A stretch of DNA of 64,000 bases, taken from positions 124,001 to 188,000 of the forward strand of contig NZ_AOPO01000008.1 in the NCBI RefSeq assembly GCF_000336575.1, in the 5' to 3' direction. This DNA is from Vreelandella titanicae BH1. Lineage in GTDB: Bacteria > Pseudomonadota > Gammaproteobacteria > Pseudomonadales > Halomonadaceae. The notes beneath the pieces are model-generated. The model worked only from the letters and a program-made list of their open reading frames with translations, made no database searches and was not told the origin of the DNA. Of the stretch, positions 55,249-63,444 are shown in pieces (the first letter of the stretch is position 1; every line of letters starts with the position of its first letter). The translations under genes and the position numbers were made by a program.

Positions 55249-55718
55249 CCGGAGCCATTTGGAACCTACTGCTAGGCCTTGCTTGGGTACTGTTAAGCGG
55301 TGATTTTAGCGGCTTAAACCTCCTTGTCGGGCTAATATTTGGCTACATTACGCTGATACTCATCGAACCTCAGCTTGATTCCCTAAAAGGCTATCCTGCG
55401 CGAGTACCGCGTTTTATCGGCTTTATTGGTTTTTTTCTAAAAGAACTTGTTCAAGCCAACTTGCGTGTCGCTTTTGATATTGTCACCCCCCCTTGGCATA
55501 TGAAGCCTGGGGTCATTGCGATGCCGCTTTCCGCGCGTACCGAAATGGAAATTACTCTGGTAGCCAATCTGATTTCATTGACACCAGGAACGTTGAGCCT
55601 GGATGTATCAGATGACCGTAAAGTCTTGTATATCCACGCGATGTTTTTAGACAATGAAGAGGAGCTACGGCGCAACTTAAAAGAGATGGAGCACCGGGCT
55701 TTGGAGCTATTTCGCTAA
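55245..55718 (+). CDS. mrpE: Mrp antiporter subunit E
   Basis: 157 residues; two N-terminal TM helices and a cytoplasmic part with ANLISLTPGTLSLDVSDDRK, the MnhE signature. Overlaps mrpD by 4 bases (ATGA). Confidence 0.93.
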   Translation: MTGAIWNLLLGLAWVLLSGDFSGLNLLVGLIFGYITLILIEPQLDSLKGYPARVPRFIGFIGFFLKELVQANLRVAFDIVTPPWHMKPGVIAMPLSARTEMEITLVANLISLTPGTLSLDVSDDRKVLYIHAMFLDNEEELRRNLKEMEHRALELFR

Positions 55719-55987
55719 TGGATACCGTCATTTTAATAAGCCAAGTCATCATGAGCCTGGCGCTTATCTTTACTTTTGTGCGTGTAGTGCGCGGGCCGAG
55801 TTTGCCTGATCGGGTGGTGGCGTTAGAGCTTTTTTCTACCACCGTGGTGGGATTGGTCGGGGTTTATGCCATCAAGTCTGACGTGGCTAGCTTTCTGGAT
55901 GCCGCCATTGTGATCGCATTAATGGGGTTCTTAGCGGCAATTGCGTTTGCGCGCTTTTTGGAAAGGGGAGGCCCAAGGGATGATTGA
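55718..55987 (+). CDS. mrpF: Mrp antiporter subunit F
   Basis: 89 residues, three TM helices, with VRVVRGPSLPDRVVALELFS, the MnhF motif. The ATG shares a base with the mrpE stop. Confidence 0.93.
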   Translation: MDTVILISQVIMSLALIFTFVRVVRGPSLPDRVVALELFSTTVVGLVGVYAIKSDVASFLDAAIVIALMGFLAAIAFARFLERGGPRDD

Positions 55988-56384
55988 TTTCATAAAGGGC
56001 GCGTTAATCATTGGTGGTGCACTATTTATACTGCTTGCCTCAGTCGGATTGCTGCGGTTGCCCGATTTGTTAACCCGCATGCATGCCACTACCAAGGCCG
56101 CGGCGTTAGGCGTTATCTTAATTATGTTGGCAGCGGCCATGCACTTTGCTGAAGTGGGGATCGTGGCCCGCTCATTTGCCATCATCGTGTTTATCCTGAT
56201 GACCGCCCCCGTGGCGGCCCACGTGATTGGCCGTGCCGGGTACTTTGTTGGCTCGAAGCTGTGGAGCGGTACCGTAAAGGATGAGTTGCGCCCGAACTAT
56301 GATCCCTTAACCCATGAGCTTAAAAGCGGCCTGGAAACCCAGGAAAACGCCAAGCGCCAACCCCGCGAGACTGACCCTGACTAG
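55980..56384 (+). CDS. mrpG: Mrp antiporter subunit G
   Basis: 134 residues from ATG 55980 with AAGGGA upstream, overlapping mrpF by 8 bases; a farther in-frame ATG at 55941 would add 13. Three TM helices with GLLRLPDLLTRMHATTKAAALGV, the MnhG motif. Last gene of the operon, followed by a terminator. Confidence 0.93.
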   Translation: MIDFIKGALIIGGALFILLASVGLLRLPDLLTRMHATTKAAALGVILIMLAAAMHFAEVGIVARSFAIIVFILMTAPVAAHVIGRAGYFVGSKLWSGTVKDELRPNYDPLTHELKSGLETQENAKRQPRETDPD

Positions 56385-56433
56385 GCTTGACTAGAGCAAA
56401 CCACAGCGTAGTAGCCATTGAATAACCGCTGCT

Positions 56434-56457
56434 AAGCCACCTTCGGGTGGTTTTTTT
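56434..56457 (+). terminator. Terminator of the mrp operon
   Basis: GCCACC-TTCG-GGTGG followed by TTTTTTT (56450-56457). A UUCG tetraloop makes a stable small stem. Confidence 0.85.
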
Positions 56458-56514
56458 GCGTCTGGAGATGGGGTGTATTAAGACACTAGTAATTAGTTCG
56501 CCCTTAACAAATAA

Positions 56515-56553
56515 TGTACAATAAAAAATCATGTACAATAATTGTACTGTATA
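56515..56553 (+). promoter_or_regulatory. Candidate operator upstream of the DUF2256/cryptochrome genes
   Basis: TGTACA at 56515 and again at 56532, and the perfect palindrome GTACAATAATTGTAC (56533-56547). The half sites resemble those of LitR-type regulators, but the spacing (11) differs from N12. TATAAGATAAT just downstream may be the -10 region. Confidence 0.45.
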
Positions 56554-56609
56554 AGATAATGCGTTCATGTTTCACCCCATGCCCCGCAGAAATGTGATTA
56601 AACGTGACC

Positions 56610-56744
56610 ATGCGACGCAAACAACACCTGCCACAGAAAGACTGTGCTCAATGCCAGCGACCGTTTCTCTGGCGGAAAAAATGGGCGCGCTGCTGGGACG
56701 AGGTGCGCTACTGCAGTGAGCGGTGCCGTCGTAGTGCCAAGTAG
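56610..56744 (+). CDS. DUF2256 zinc-ribbon-like small protein
   Basis: 44 residues: [40 protein letters not shown]. The CxxC and CxxxC pairs, RPFxWRKKW and WDEVxYCSxRCR are the DUF2256 pattern. These proteins are often encoded beside photolyase/cryptochrome genes. A GTG six bases upstream is in frame; no good Shine-Dalgarno is visible. Start of a probable unit with the next gene (63-base gap). Confidence 0.8.
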   Translation: MRRKQHLPQKDCAQCQRPFLWRKKWARCWDEVRYCSERCRRSAK

Positions 56745-56807
56745 CCAAGCAAGCCACGGTGATAGCACCAAGTTCTGGGCAGGAATGTACCCCTAGGAGG
56801 CACAAGC

Positions 56808-58253
56808 ATGTACAGCACGATTGATATTGTCTGGCTGCAAGACGACCTGCGTATTGCTGATAATCCTCTTTTACACTTTGCCTCTCCTCCTAGTTATCTG
56901 ATGTGTATCTACGTGTTAGATGAGCGATGGTTCTTGCCATTATTTGACGGCGAATCAACGCCGCGTATTGGGCCTGCGCGGTTGCGCTTTTTATGGCAAA
57001 GCTTAATGGAGTTGCGTGGTGAGCTCCTAAAGCGTGGCAGCGATCTGCTGGTGCGCATTGGCAAGCCTAGTGATGTGGTGATTGAGTTGGCGTCAAAGCT
57101 AAACGCACGAGAGGTGCGTGTTGCTGACCATGCAGGGGTTGAGGAATTCGCGCATATTCAGGCGGTTGAGCAAGGCCTGCCTAGTCAAACGGCCCTCAAT
57201 TGCATAGAGAGTGGGCGACTCATTGATCTAAAGGCGCTGCCTTTTGAGCGGGAAGCGCTGCCTGGGAGTTTTTCTGCCTTTAGGCGCAGTGTGGAGAGCG
57301 AATGTGCTGTGCCTGCCAGCCGCTGCGCTCCAATAACGTTGCCCCCTTGGCCCGAGGCGGCAAGGGGATTTCCGCCGCTAAAAGCCGTCTGTGAGCAGAG
57401 CGCTACCTGGCAGCCCGATCCTCGCCAAGGTTACGCTTATAGGGGAGGAGAGTCAGCGGCTCATGGGCGTCTGAAGGATTACTTGTGGCGTCAACAGGGC
57501 GGTGAAACCTACAAGAAAACCCGCAACGGGCTATTGGGGGCTAATTTTTCAACCCGCGTTTCACCCTGGCTGGCGCGAGGTTGCCTGTCAGCTCGTCAAG
57601 TCGATGAGGCTGTGAAAGCATGGGAAGCGGAAAACGGCAGTAATGAGTCAAGCTACTGGATTAGCTTCGAACTGCTCTGGCGGGAGTATTTTATCCGTGC
57701 CGCTCAGTTGGAAGGGGCGAAAATGTTTGGCTCACGCCAGACTGACCAGCCGTGTGCCGCTTTCGATGCCTGGCGTAACGGCACCACGGGGTTGCCGTTT
57801 GTGGATGCCGCTATGCTGGAGCTTCGCCACACTGGCTGGCTATCCAATCGTGCCCGGCAAAACGTGGCCAGCTTTTTAGTTAAAGACTTAAAGGTAGATT
57901 GGCGTTTGGGGGCGTTATGGTTCGAGCACTGCCTGATTGATTATGACGTGGCCAGCAACTGGGGCAATTGGCGCTATATTGCTGGTGTTGGGCGCGATCC
58001 TCGCCAAGATCGTTACTTTAATGTGCTCAAACAGGCGGGCCATTACGATCCCCAGGGGCTCTATGTTGCTCACTGGCTGGAGCAGCTCGAAACACTGCCC
58101 AATGGCCTTGAGCGCCATCAGCCGTGGCGTGCAGACCCCTTGAGGTTTGATGCTCCCTGCGTTGTGCCCGAGCAGTGGGAGCGATGGCTAATTCCTCGCT
58201 GTGAAGTAGGCACTTTAGCTGAGTCGTCCGCCGTGGAGAGCGTTATAAAGTAA
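56808..58253 (+). CDS. DASH-type cryptochrome / photolyase
   Basis: 481 residues. An N-terminal photolyase alpha/beta domain (VWLQDDLRIADNPLLHFA) and FAD-binding domain with GGESAAHGRLKDYLW, TYKKTRNGLLGANFSTRVSPWLARGCLSAR and the C-terminal ARQNVASFLVKDLKVDWRLGALWFEHCLIDYDVASNWGNWRYIAG, the Cry-DASH pattern. Cry-DASH repairs cyclobutane dimers in single-stranded DNA or acts in signalling. AGGAGG precedes the ATG. It is the second photolyase-family gene in the window. Confidence 0.9.
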   Translation: MYSTIDIVWLQDDLRIADNPLLHFASPPSYLMCIYVLDERWFLPLFDGESTPRIGPARLRFLWQSLMELRGELLKRGSDLLVRIGKPSDVVIELASKLNAREVRVADHAGVEEFAHIQAVEQGLPSQTALNCIESGRLIDLKALPFEREALPGSFSAFRRSVESECAVPASRCAPITLPPWPEAARGFPPLKAVCEQSATWQPDPRQGYAYRGGESAAHGRLKDYLWRQQGGETYKKTRNGLLGANFSTRVSPWLARGCLSARQVDEAVKAWEAENGSNESSYWISFELLWREYFIRAAQLEGAKMFGSRQTDQPCAAFDAWRNGTTGLPFVDAAMLELRHTGWLSNRARQNVASFLVKDLKVDWRLGALWFEHCLIDYDVASNWGNWRYIAGVGRDPRQDRYFNVLKQAGHYDPQGLYVAHWLEQLETLPNGLERHQPWRADPLRFDAPCVVPEQWERWLIPRCEVGTLAESSAVESVIK

Positions 58254-58339
58254 TTATCACCTTCGGCCAGACCCTAGTATCTACCTCTTTTCTAGGCCAT
58301 CATTCCAGATATGCCAAGGACTGCCTAAGGATCGATATA

Positions 58340-59608
58340 ATGTCTGGTAATTTCTCTATTGGGCGGCGCTGCAGCCCTCTTTTGTGTGTTTCCATAGTCG
58401 CAGCGCTAAGCGCTCCTTTCGCGTCAAGCGTAGCGGTCGCTAACCCTCAGCTAATGTCAGAAGTCGATACCCAGGCTGCTTCTGAGGTTAGCTATGCTAA
58501 TTTTCAGCAGTGGCTTCGAGATTTTCGCCAGTACGCTGCAGGCCAAGGGGTCAGCGAAGCCACATTAAGCAACGCCCTGGATGGCGTTCGTTATCGTGAG
58601 CGTGTGATTGAACTCGACGGCTACCAGCCCGAATTTGTTCGCCCTATTTGGGAGTATCTGGATACCGCGGTTTCATCCACGCGTATTACTAACGGTCAAG
58701 AAAAGCTGGCTGATCACCGTGACACTGCTCAGCAAATGGAGCAGCGCTATGGGGTGCCAGCAGAAATAATCGTCGCCATTTGGGGCATCGAAAGTAACTA
58801 TGGCAGTAATTTTGGCGATTTTTCGACGTTGGAGTCCCTGGCCACGCTGGCTTACGATGGTCGACGCCGTGACTTTGCTCGAGGTGAGCTGCTCGCGGCG
58901 TTACGGATTATTGATCAAGGTGATATCGCTGCTGAAGACATGAAGGGCTCCTGGGCTGGGGCGATGGGACATACTCAGTTTATTCCCAGTAGCTTCGAAG
59001 CCTATGCCGTCGATGGCGACGGTGACGGTCGGCGCGATATTTGGGACAGCATCCCCGATGTCATGGCATCAACGGCCAACTATCTTGACCGAGCCGGATG
59101 GCAAACCGGTCAACCCTGGGGTATTGAGGTACGCCTGCCCGAAGGGTTTGATTACGCCCAGACCGAACGCCGCAGCAGTGCTGAGTGGCGCAACCAAGGC
59201 GTACAGGCGCAGCAGGGCGAATTGCCGAACTTCGATAGCGCCGCTATCGTGGTACCCGCTGGCGCTAATGGCCCTGCATTTTTGGTAGGTGCTAATTTCC
59301 GTGCGATTTTACGCTATAACAATGCCACCAGTTATGCACTGGCCGTTGCGACTTTAGGCGATGCGATCGCTGGACGCGAGGGCATTCAGCACAGCTGGCC
59401 CCGGGATCAAGCGCCACTTACCCGTGACAATGTTCAAGAACTTCAGCGCGCATTGAACCGGGTAGGATACTCTGTAGGCGGCGCGGACGGCATTATGGGG
59501 CCCAACACTCGGCAAGGTTTGCGGAACTTTCAGCGTGATCAAGGGTTAATACCGGATGGGTTTGCGACCCAGGAGCTACTTGAACAGCTACGCCAGCGTT
59601 CGCAGTAA
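58340..59608 (+). CDS. Lytic murein transglycosylase (MltB-like) with peptidoglycan-binding domain
   Basis: 422 residues. A Sec signal peptide (about 1-35) is followed by an SLT-2/MltB domain with the catalytic Glu in IWGIESNYGSNFG, FIPSSFEAYAVDGDGDGRRDIW, and a C-terminal PG-binding-1 domain (LQRALNRVGYSVGGADGIMGPNTRQGLRNFQRDQGL). It cleaves the MurNAc-GlcNAc bond with 1,6-anhydro products. No lipobox is seen, so it is probably periplasmic and soluble. AAGGAT precedes the ATG. Confidence 0.9.
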   Translation: MSGNFSIGRRCSPLLCVSIVAALSAPFASSVAVANPQLMSEVDTQAASEVSYANFQQWLRDFRQYAAGQGVSEATLSNALDGVRYRERVIELDGYQPEFVRPIWEYLDTAVSSTRITNGQEKLADHRDTAQQMEQRYGVPAEIIVAIWGIESNYGSNFGDFSTLESLATLAYDGRRRDFARGELLAALRIIDQGDIAAEDMKGSWAGAMGHTQFIPSSFEAYAVDGDGDGRRDIWDSIPDVMASTANYLDRAGWQTGQPWGIEVRLPEGFDYAQTERRSSAEWRNQGVQAQQGELPNFDSAAIVVPAGANGPAFLVGANFRAILRYNNATSYALAVATLGDAIAGREGIQHSWPRDQAPLTRDNVQELQRALNRVGYSVGGADGIMGPNTRQGLRNFQRDQGLIPDGFATQELLEQLRQRSQ

Positions 59609-59649
59609 GCAGTGTTAAAAGGGTGCTTCTAATTTCCAAGGATGATGTT

Positions 59650-60219
59650 ATGCAGTTGATAGGTAAGATGTTTTTTAACAGAGTGATGTTAGGTGCCGTG
59701 TTGTTAGGTTCTGGTCTGTCTGCTTCCATGGCGATGGCAGATGATGACCAGGTATTCGGCTGGGTTGAAAAAGCCACCCTGCAACCCTGGGATATCGAGG
59801 TAAAAGCCAAGCTCGATAGCGGAGCATTAACCTCTTCATTAGACGCTCGCGATATAGAGATGTTCGAGCAGGATGACGAGGAGTGGGTGCGCTTTCGTTT
59901 GAAGCTTGAAGATCAAGGAAGCGGAGACGTATTCAGCGACCAAATTGAGCGGCCGCTTTATCGAGAATTGGCTGTTCGCGGAGCAGGCGGCCGCGACGAG
60001 CGTCCCGTGGTGTTGTTGGAAGTATGTATGGGCGACACCATTTACGAAGAGCAGTTTAGTCTACGTGACCGTGAAGAAATGAACTATCCGCTGCTGCTCG
60101 GTCGTCGTACCATTAGCCACCTTGGCTTGCTGGATGTGCGTGAAACCTTCTTGCAGGAGCCCGAGTGTGGGGAAAACGCCACCGTTGTGCCCCACGACCC
60201 AGAAGATGAACAGTCCTAA
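59650..60219 (+). CDS. Exported retropepsin-like protein (RimK-linked protease family)
   Basis: 189 residues from ATG 59650 with AAGGATG; a GTG at 59623 would add nine. The signal peptide ends SMAMA and the mature domain begins with WVEKATLQPWDIEVKAKLDS, GALTSSLDA (a D-S-G-A type aspartyl site) and YPLLLGRRTISHLGLLDV. The family was once named ATP-dependent zinc protease but resembles retropepsins. The Asp is present. It runs convergent with rsmE. Confidence 0.85.
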   Translation: MQLIGKMFFNRVMLGAVLLGSGLSASMAMADDDQVFGWVEKATLQPWDIEVKAKLDSGALTSSLDARDIEMFEQDDEEWVRFRLKLEDQGSGDVFSDQIERPLYRELAVRGAGGRDERPVVLLEVCMGDTIYEEQFSLRDREEMNYPLLLGRRTISHLGLLDVRETFLQEPECGENATVVPHDPEDEQS

Positions 60220-60238
60220 CTTACCTATCGATAAATGC

Positions 60239-60952
60239 TTAAAACAGCCGTGATAGAAGCGCGGTCACGGCTGTTTCAACGCGTAAAATGCGCGGGCCTA
60301 GATGCATACCCTCGCAACCTGCTAGCATTAGTTGCTCTACCTCCCAAGCAATAAAACCGCCCTCAGGGCCTACCAATAGCAGGGTAGGTTCACTTATGCC
60401 TCTTGGGCAGGCGTTGGGCATGCCAGGATGGGCTACGAGTCCGCGGCGTTCGCTGAGTAAGCCAGGCAGTTGCTGCTCCAAAAAAGGACGAAAGCCTTTG
60501 CTCAGGGTGACCGATGGTAGCTGGGTGTCGCGGGCTTGCTCTAAGCCGAGTAGCAAGTGCTGGTGGATTTTCTCCGGGCGTAACTCAGGGGATTGCCAGT
60601 AGCTCTTCTCAACCCGTTTAGTATGTAGCAGGGTGATCTCTTTGACGCCTAGTGCCGTCACATGCTCTAACGTACGCGCCAACATACGGGGACGGGGCAG
60701 AGCCAATGCCAAATGTACGGGTAACGGTGGCGGCGGTGGCTCATCAAGGTTTTCTAATTGGAAATACGCGCGCTCAGCGTTGAGCTCTTTTAGCATCGCT
60801 TTGCCCATGGCGCCGCCTTGCACACCCACGGTGAGCCGGTCGCCAGGTGCCGATCGATGGACATCACGAAGGTGTTTTAGTCGGCGTGGATCGGTGATGC
60901 AGACGTGGCCGTCATTGGTGAGATCGTTGGGATTGAGCAGAATCAAATTCAT
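60239..60952 (-). CDS. rsmE: 16S rRNA (uracil1498-N3)-methyltransferase
   Basis: 237 residues. The SPOUT-fold signatures are VTALGVKEITLLHTKRVEKSYW and LLVGPEGGFIAWEVEQLMLAGCEGMHLGPRILRVETAVTALLSRL. It methylates U1498 in the 30S decoding centre. The stop lies 20 bases from the convergent rloA-like gene, and the last codons form one arm of a perfect hairpin. Confidence 0.94.
   Translation of the reverse strand: MNLILLNPNDLTNDGHVCITDPRRLKHLRDVHRSAPGDRLTVGVQGGAMGKAMLKELNAERAYFQLENLDEPPPPPLPVHLALALPRPRMLARTLEHVTALGVKEITLLHTKRVEKSYWQSPELRPEKIHQHLLLGLEQARDTQLPSVTLSKGFRPFLEQQLPGLLSERRGLVAHPGMPNACPRGISEPTLLLVGPEGGFIAWEVEQLMLAGCEGMHLGPRILRVETAVTALLSRLF
60241..60276. terminator. Bidirectional hairpin inside the 3' end of rsmE
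   Basis: AAACAGCCGTGA (60242-60253) and TCACGGCTGTTT (60265-60276) pair perfectly over 12 bases. On the minus strand the stem precedes TTTTAAGCATT and lies in the last codons of rsmE; on the plus strand it follows the rloA-like stop. It probably ends both transcripts. Confidence 0.75.
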
Positions 60953-61101
60953 AATGATGGTCTATTGGTCACAAAGCAGGCACGGTACGCCTTGCTAAAC
61001 TATTAAGGTGGCTTGCATAGGCGCGTGGTGCAGGCACAATATCAGCAACGGAACCAGTAACGGGAATAAAAAAGTCCCTATCGCGTTTAAGGAGATGCGC
61101 C

Positions 61102-61608
61102 GTGCGCGTAATTCGCAAATATGCAAACCGCAGGTTGTACGATACTCAGCAGAGTCGTTATGTGACGCTGGAAGACCTGCGTCGTTTAATCATCGAAGAA
61201 GAGCCGTTCAGGGTGGAAGATGCCAAAAGCGGAGAAGACCTGACGCGGACTATTCTGCTCTCTATCATTATTGAGCAGGAGCAAGCGGATAGCGAAGCGG
61301 AAGTGTTTTCAAACGATCTTCTAGCGCAGCTTATCCGGGTTTACGATATGACCTCACCGTTGCCGCTGTCGCGTTACCTCGAACAGGGTACGCAACTGAT
61401 GTTGGAGCAGCAGAAACGTTTGCAGAGCCAGTGGAAACAGGCAATGCGCAACACGCCGTTAGAATTTATGCGTGAGCTTGCCGAAGAGAACATGCGCTTT
61501 TGGCAAAATACCTTGAATCAGCCGGGTCAAGCCGATGAGTCGAGTGATGCTGAGCAGCCTGAGAGCGATAGCAACGATACCAGCAAAGATAACAAACCCT
61601 CCTCCTGA
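61102..61608 (+). CDS. phaR: PHA accumulation regulator (PhaR-like)
   Basis: 168 residues from a GTG with AAGGAG upstream. The N-terminus VRVIRKYANRRLYDTQQSRYVTLEDLRRLI is the PHB/PHA accumulation-regulator DNA-binding domain; LSIIIEQEQADSEAEVFSNDLLAQLIRVY follows. The C-terminal third is acidic and Ser/Asp-rich. PhaR binds PHB granules and represses phasin genes. No pha genes lie nearby. Halomonas species typically make PHB, so this fits. Confidence 0.88.
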   Translation: MRVIRKYANRRLYDTQQSRYVTLEDLRRLIIEEEPFRVEDAKSGEDLTRTILLSIIIEQEQADSEAEVFSNDLLAQLIRVYDMTSPLPLSRYLEQGTQLMLEQQKRLQSQWKQAMRNTPLEFMRELAEENMRFWQNTLNQPGQADESSDAEQPESDSNDTSKDNKPSS

Positions 61609-61675
61609 CCCCACTTGGTGCTGCGCTGTGGCATAATGCCGCCGATATACGCTCTCCCGTTTGAGAAGGATGCAC

Positions 61676-62962
61676 ATGAAGGTTTTGATGATAGGCGGCG
61701 GTGGTCGCGAGCACGCCCTGGCTTGGAAATTGGCGCAATCTACCCAGGTTGAGCAGGTCTTTGTCGCCCCCGGCAATGCCGGCACCGCGGCGGAAGCGAA
61801 GCTGACCAACGTAGCGATTGCCGCAACGGATCTCGACAGCCTGGTCGCTTTTGCCCGTGATGAGCAGATTGGCTTGACCGTGGTGGGGCCGGAGGCTCCC
61901 TTGGTTGAAGGTGTTGTTGACCGGTTCCAAGCGGCCGGTCTGACTATCTTTGGCCCTACTCAGGCGGCTGCTCAGTTGGAAGGCTCAAAATCATTTACCA
62001 AGGACTTCCTGGCCCGTCATGATATTCCTTCGGCTGACTACCAAACGTTTACTGACGTAGACTCTGCGCTTGCCTATTTAAGCAAAATGGGCGCACCCAT
62101 TGTGATTAAGGCGGATGGCCTAGCAGCGGGCAAAGGCGTCATCGTGGCGCTGAGTGAAGCCGAAGCTGAGGCTGCTATTCGCGATATGCTGGAGGCCAAT
62201 GCCTTCGGCGGTGCAGGCGCTCGCGTGGTTATCGAAGAGTTTCTGGAGGGCGAAGAGGCGAGCTTTATCGTCATGGTGGACGGCGAGCATGTGGTACCCA
62301 TGGCCACCAGCCAAGACCACAAACGCGCTTATGATGGTGATACCGGCCCTAATACCGGCGGTATGGGCGCCTATTCACCAGCGCCTGTGGTCACGCCCGA
62401 GGTTGATGCACGTATCATGGAGCAGGTCATTCTGCCCACCGTGAGGGGCATGGCTGCAGAAGGCAATGCTTATACAGGGTTCTTATATGCAGGCCTGATG
62501 ATCGACGCGGCGGGTAACCCCAAGGTTATTGAGTACAACTGCCGCTTTGGTGATCCTGAAACTCAGCCAATCATGCTGCGCTTAACCTCTGACTTCGCTG
62601 AGCTTTGCTTAGCGGGTGCCCAGGGCAAGCTGGATGGGCAACGCTGCGAATGGGATTCCCGTGCAGCGGTGGGCGTGGTGCTGGCGGCCGGAGGCTACCC
62701 TGGCAGCTACCGCAAGGGTGACGTGATTCACGGTTTAGCTGCGGCTGAAGAAACGGGCTGCAAAGTGTTCCACGCCGGTACCGCGCAGGATTCCCAGGGC
62801 GAGATTATTACGGCAGGTGGCCGTGTGCTGTGTGTAACGGCATTGGGCAATAGCGTCTCAGCGGCGCAGCAGCAAGCGTACCAAGGCGTTAATGCTATTC
62901 ACTGGGACGGCGTCGAGTGTCGCCGTGATATCGCCTTCAGGGCGATTGCCCGAGAGGAGTAA
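61676..62962 (+). CDS. purD: Phosphoribosylamine-glycine ligase
   Basis: 428 residues from ATG 61676 (GAGAAGGA upstream). Motifs: LMIGGGGREHALAWKL, FGPTQAAAQLEGSKSFTKDF, GLAAGKGVIVAL and ATP-grasp segment VEYNCRFGDPETQ-like (VIEYNCRFGDPETQPIM). It performs the second step of purine synthesis. It follows phaR by 67 bases. Confidence 0.96.
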   Translation: MKVLMIGGGGREHALAWKLAQSTQVEQVFVAPGNAGTAAEAKLTNVAIAATDLDSLVAFARDEQIGLTVVGPEAPLVEGVVDRFQAAGLTIFGPTQAAAQLEGSKSFTKDFLARHDIPSADYQTFTDVDSALAYLSKMGAPIVIKADGLAAGKGVIVALSEAEAEAAIRDMLEANAFGGAGARVVIEEFLEGEEASFIVMVDGEHVVPMATSQDHKRAYDGDTGPNTGGMGAYSPAPVVTPEVDARIMEQVILPTVRGMAAEGNAYTGFLYAGLMIDAAGNPKVIEYNCRFGDPETQPIMLRLTSDFAELCLAGAQGKLDGQRCEWDSRAAVGVVLAAGGYPGSYRKGDVIHGLAAAEETGCKVFHAGTAQDSQGEIITAGGRVLCVTALGNSVSAAQQQAYQGVNAIHWDGVECRRDIAFRAIAREE

Positions 62963-63003
62963 GCACGCCTTACGCTAAGCTAATACTGACGAGGAAACAG
63001 GGC

Positions 63004-63444
63004 ATGGAGCGTGTCAAGCTGGACTTTCCCGCTGAGGCGGTCATACATCGTCACCCCTTGGCCGTGAGGGTAACCGATATGAACTACGGCCGTCACTTAG
63101 GGCATGATGCGCTGGTATCACTGCTCCACGAGGCGCGCATTCAAGCCTTTGCTGCACTGGATCTGCCTGAGTGGGATATGCAGGGATACCCTTCGGTGGT
63201 CGCTGATCTCGCCGTTCAGTATCAAAGTGAAGCGCGCTGGCCCGATGGCCTAACGATTGCCACCGCTGTACCCGAGCCCCAAGGCAAAGCGTTGACGATC
63301 TATCAGCGCATCTACCAGGCAGATTCTCAGCAGGTAGTCGCTACCGCACGGATCAATCAGCTACTGATTGATCGTGCTACTGGGCGTCCTGTCGAAGTAC
63401 CCGAGCAGGTTAAACAAGCGCTTTCCCACGCGAGGTATGGCTGA
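63004..63444 (+). CDS. Hotdog-fold acyl-CoA thioesterase
   Basis: 146 residues. The fold is indicated by VRVTDMNYGRHLGHDALVSLLHEARIQAF, the 4HBT-family active-site region with Tyr-Gly-x-His type residues. The substrate is unknown. GAGGAAACAG precedes the ATG. It overlaps the next start by one base, so the two are co-translated. Confidence 0.85.
   Translation: MERVKLDFPAEAVIHRHPLAVRVTDMNYGRHLGHDALVSLLHEARIQAFAALDLPEWDMQGYPSVVADLAVQYQSEARWPDGLTIATAVPEPQGKALTIYQRIYQADSQQVVATARINQLLIDRATGRPVEVPEQVKQALSHARYG

Noticed and set aside
56572-56805. A 77-codon minus-strand ORF upstream of Cry-DASH
   Set aside because: It is antisense to the DUF2256 gene, whose motif is diagnostic.
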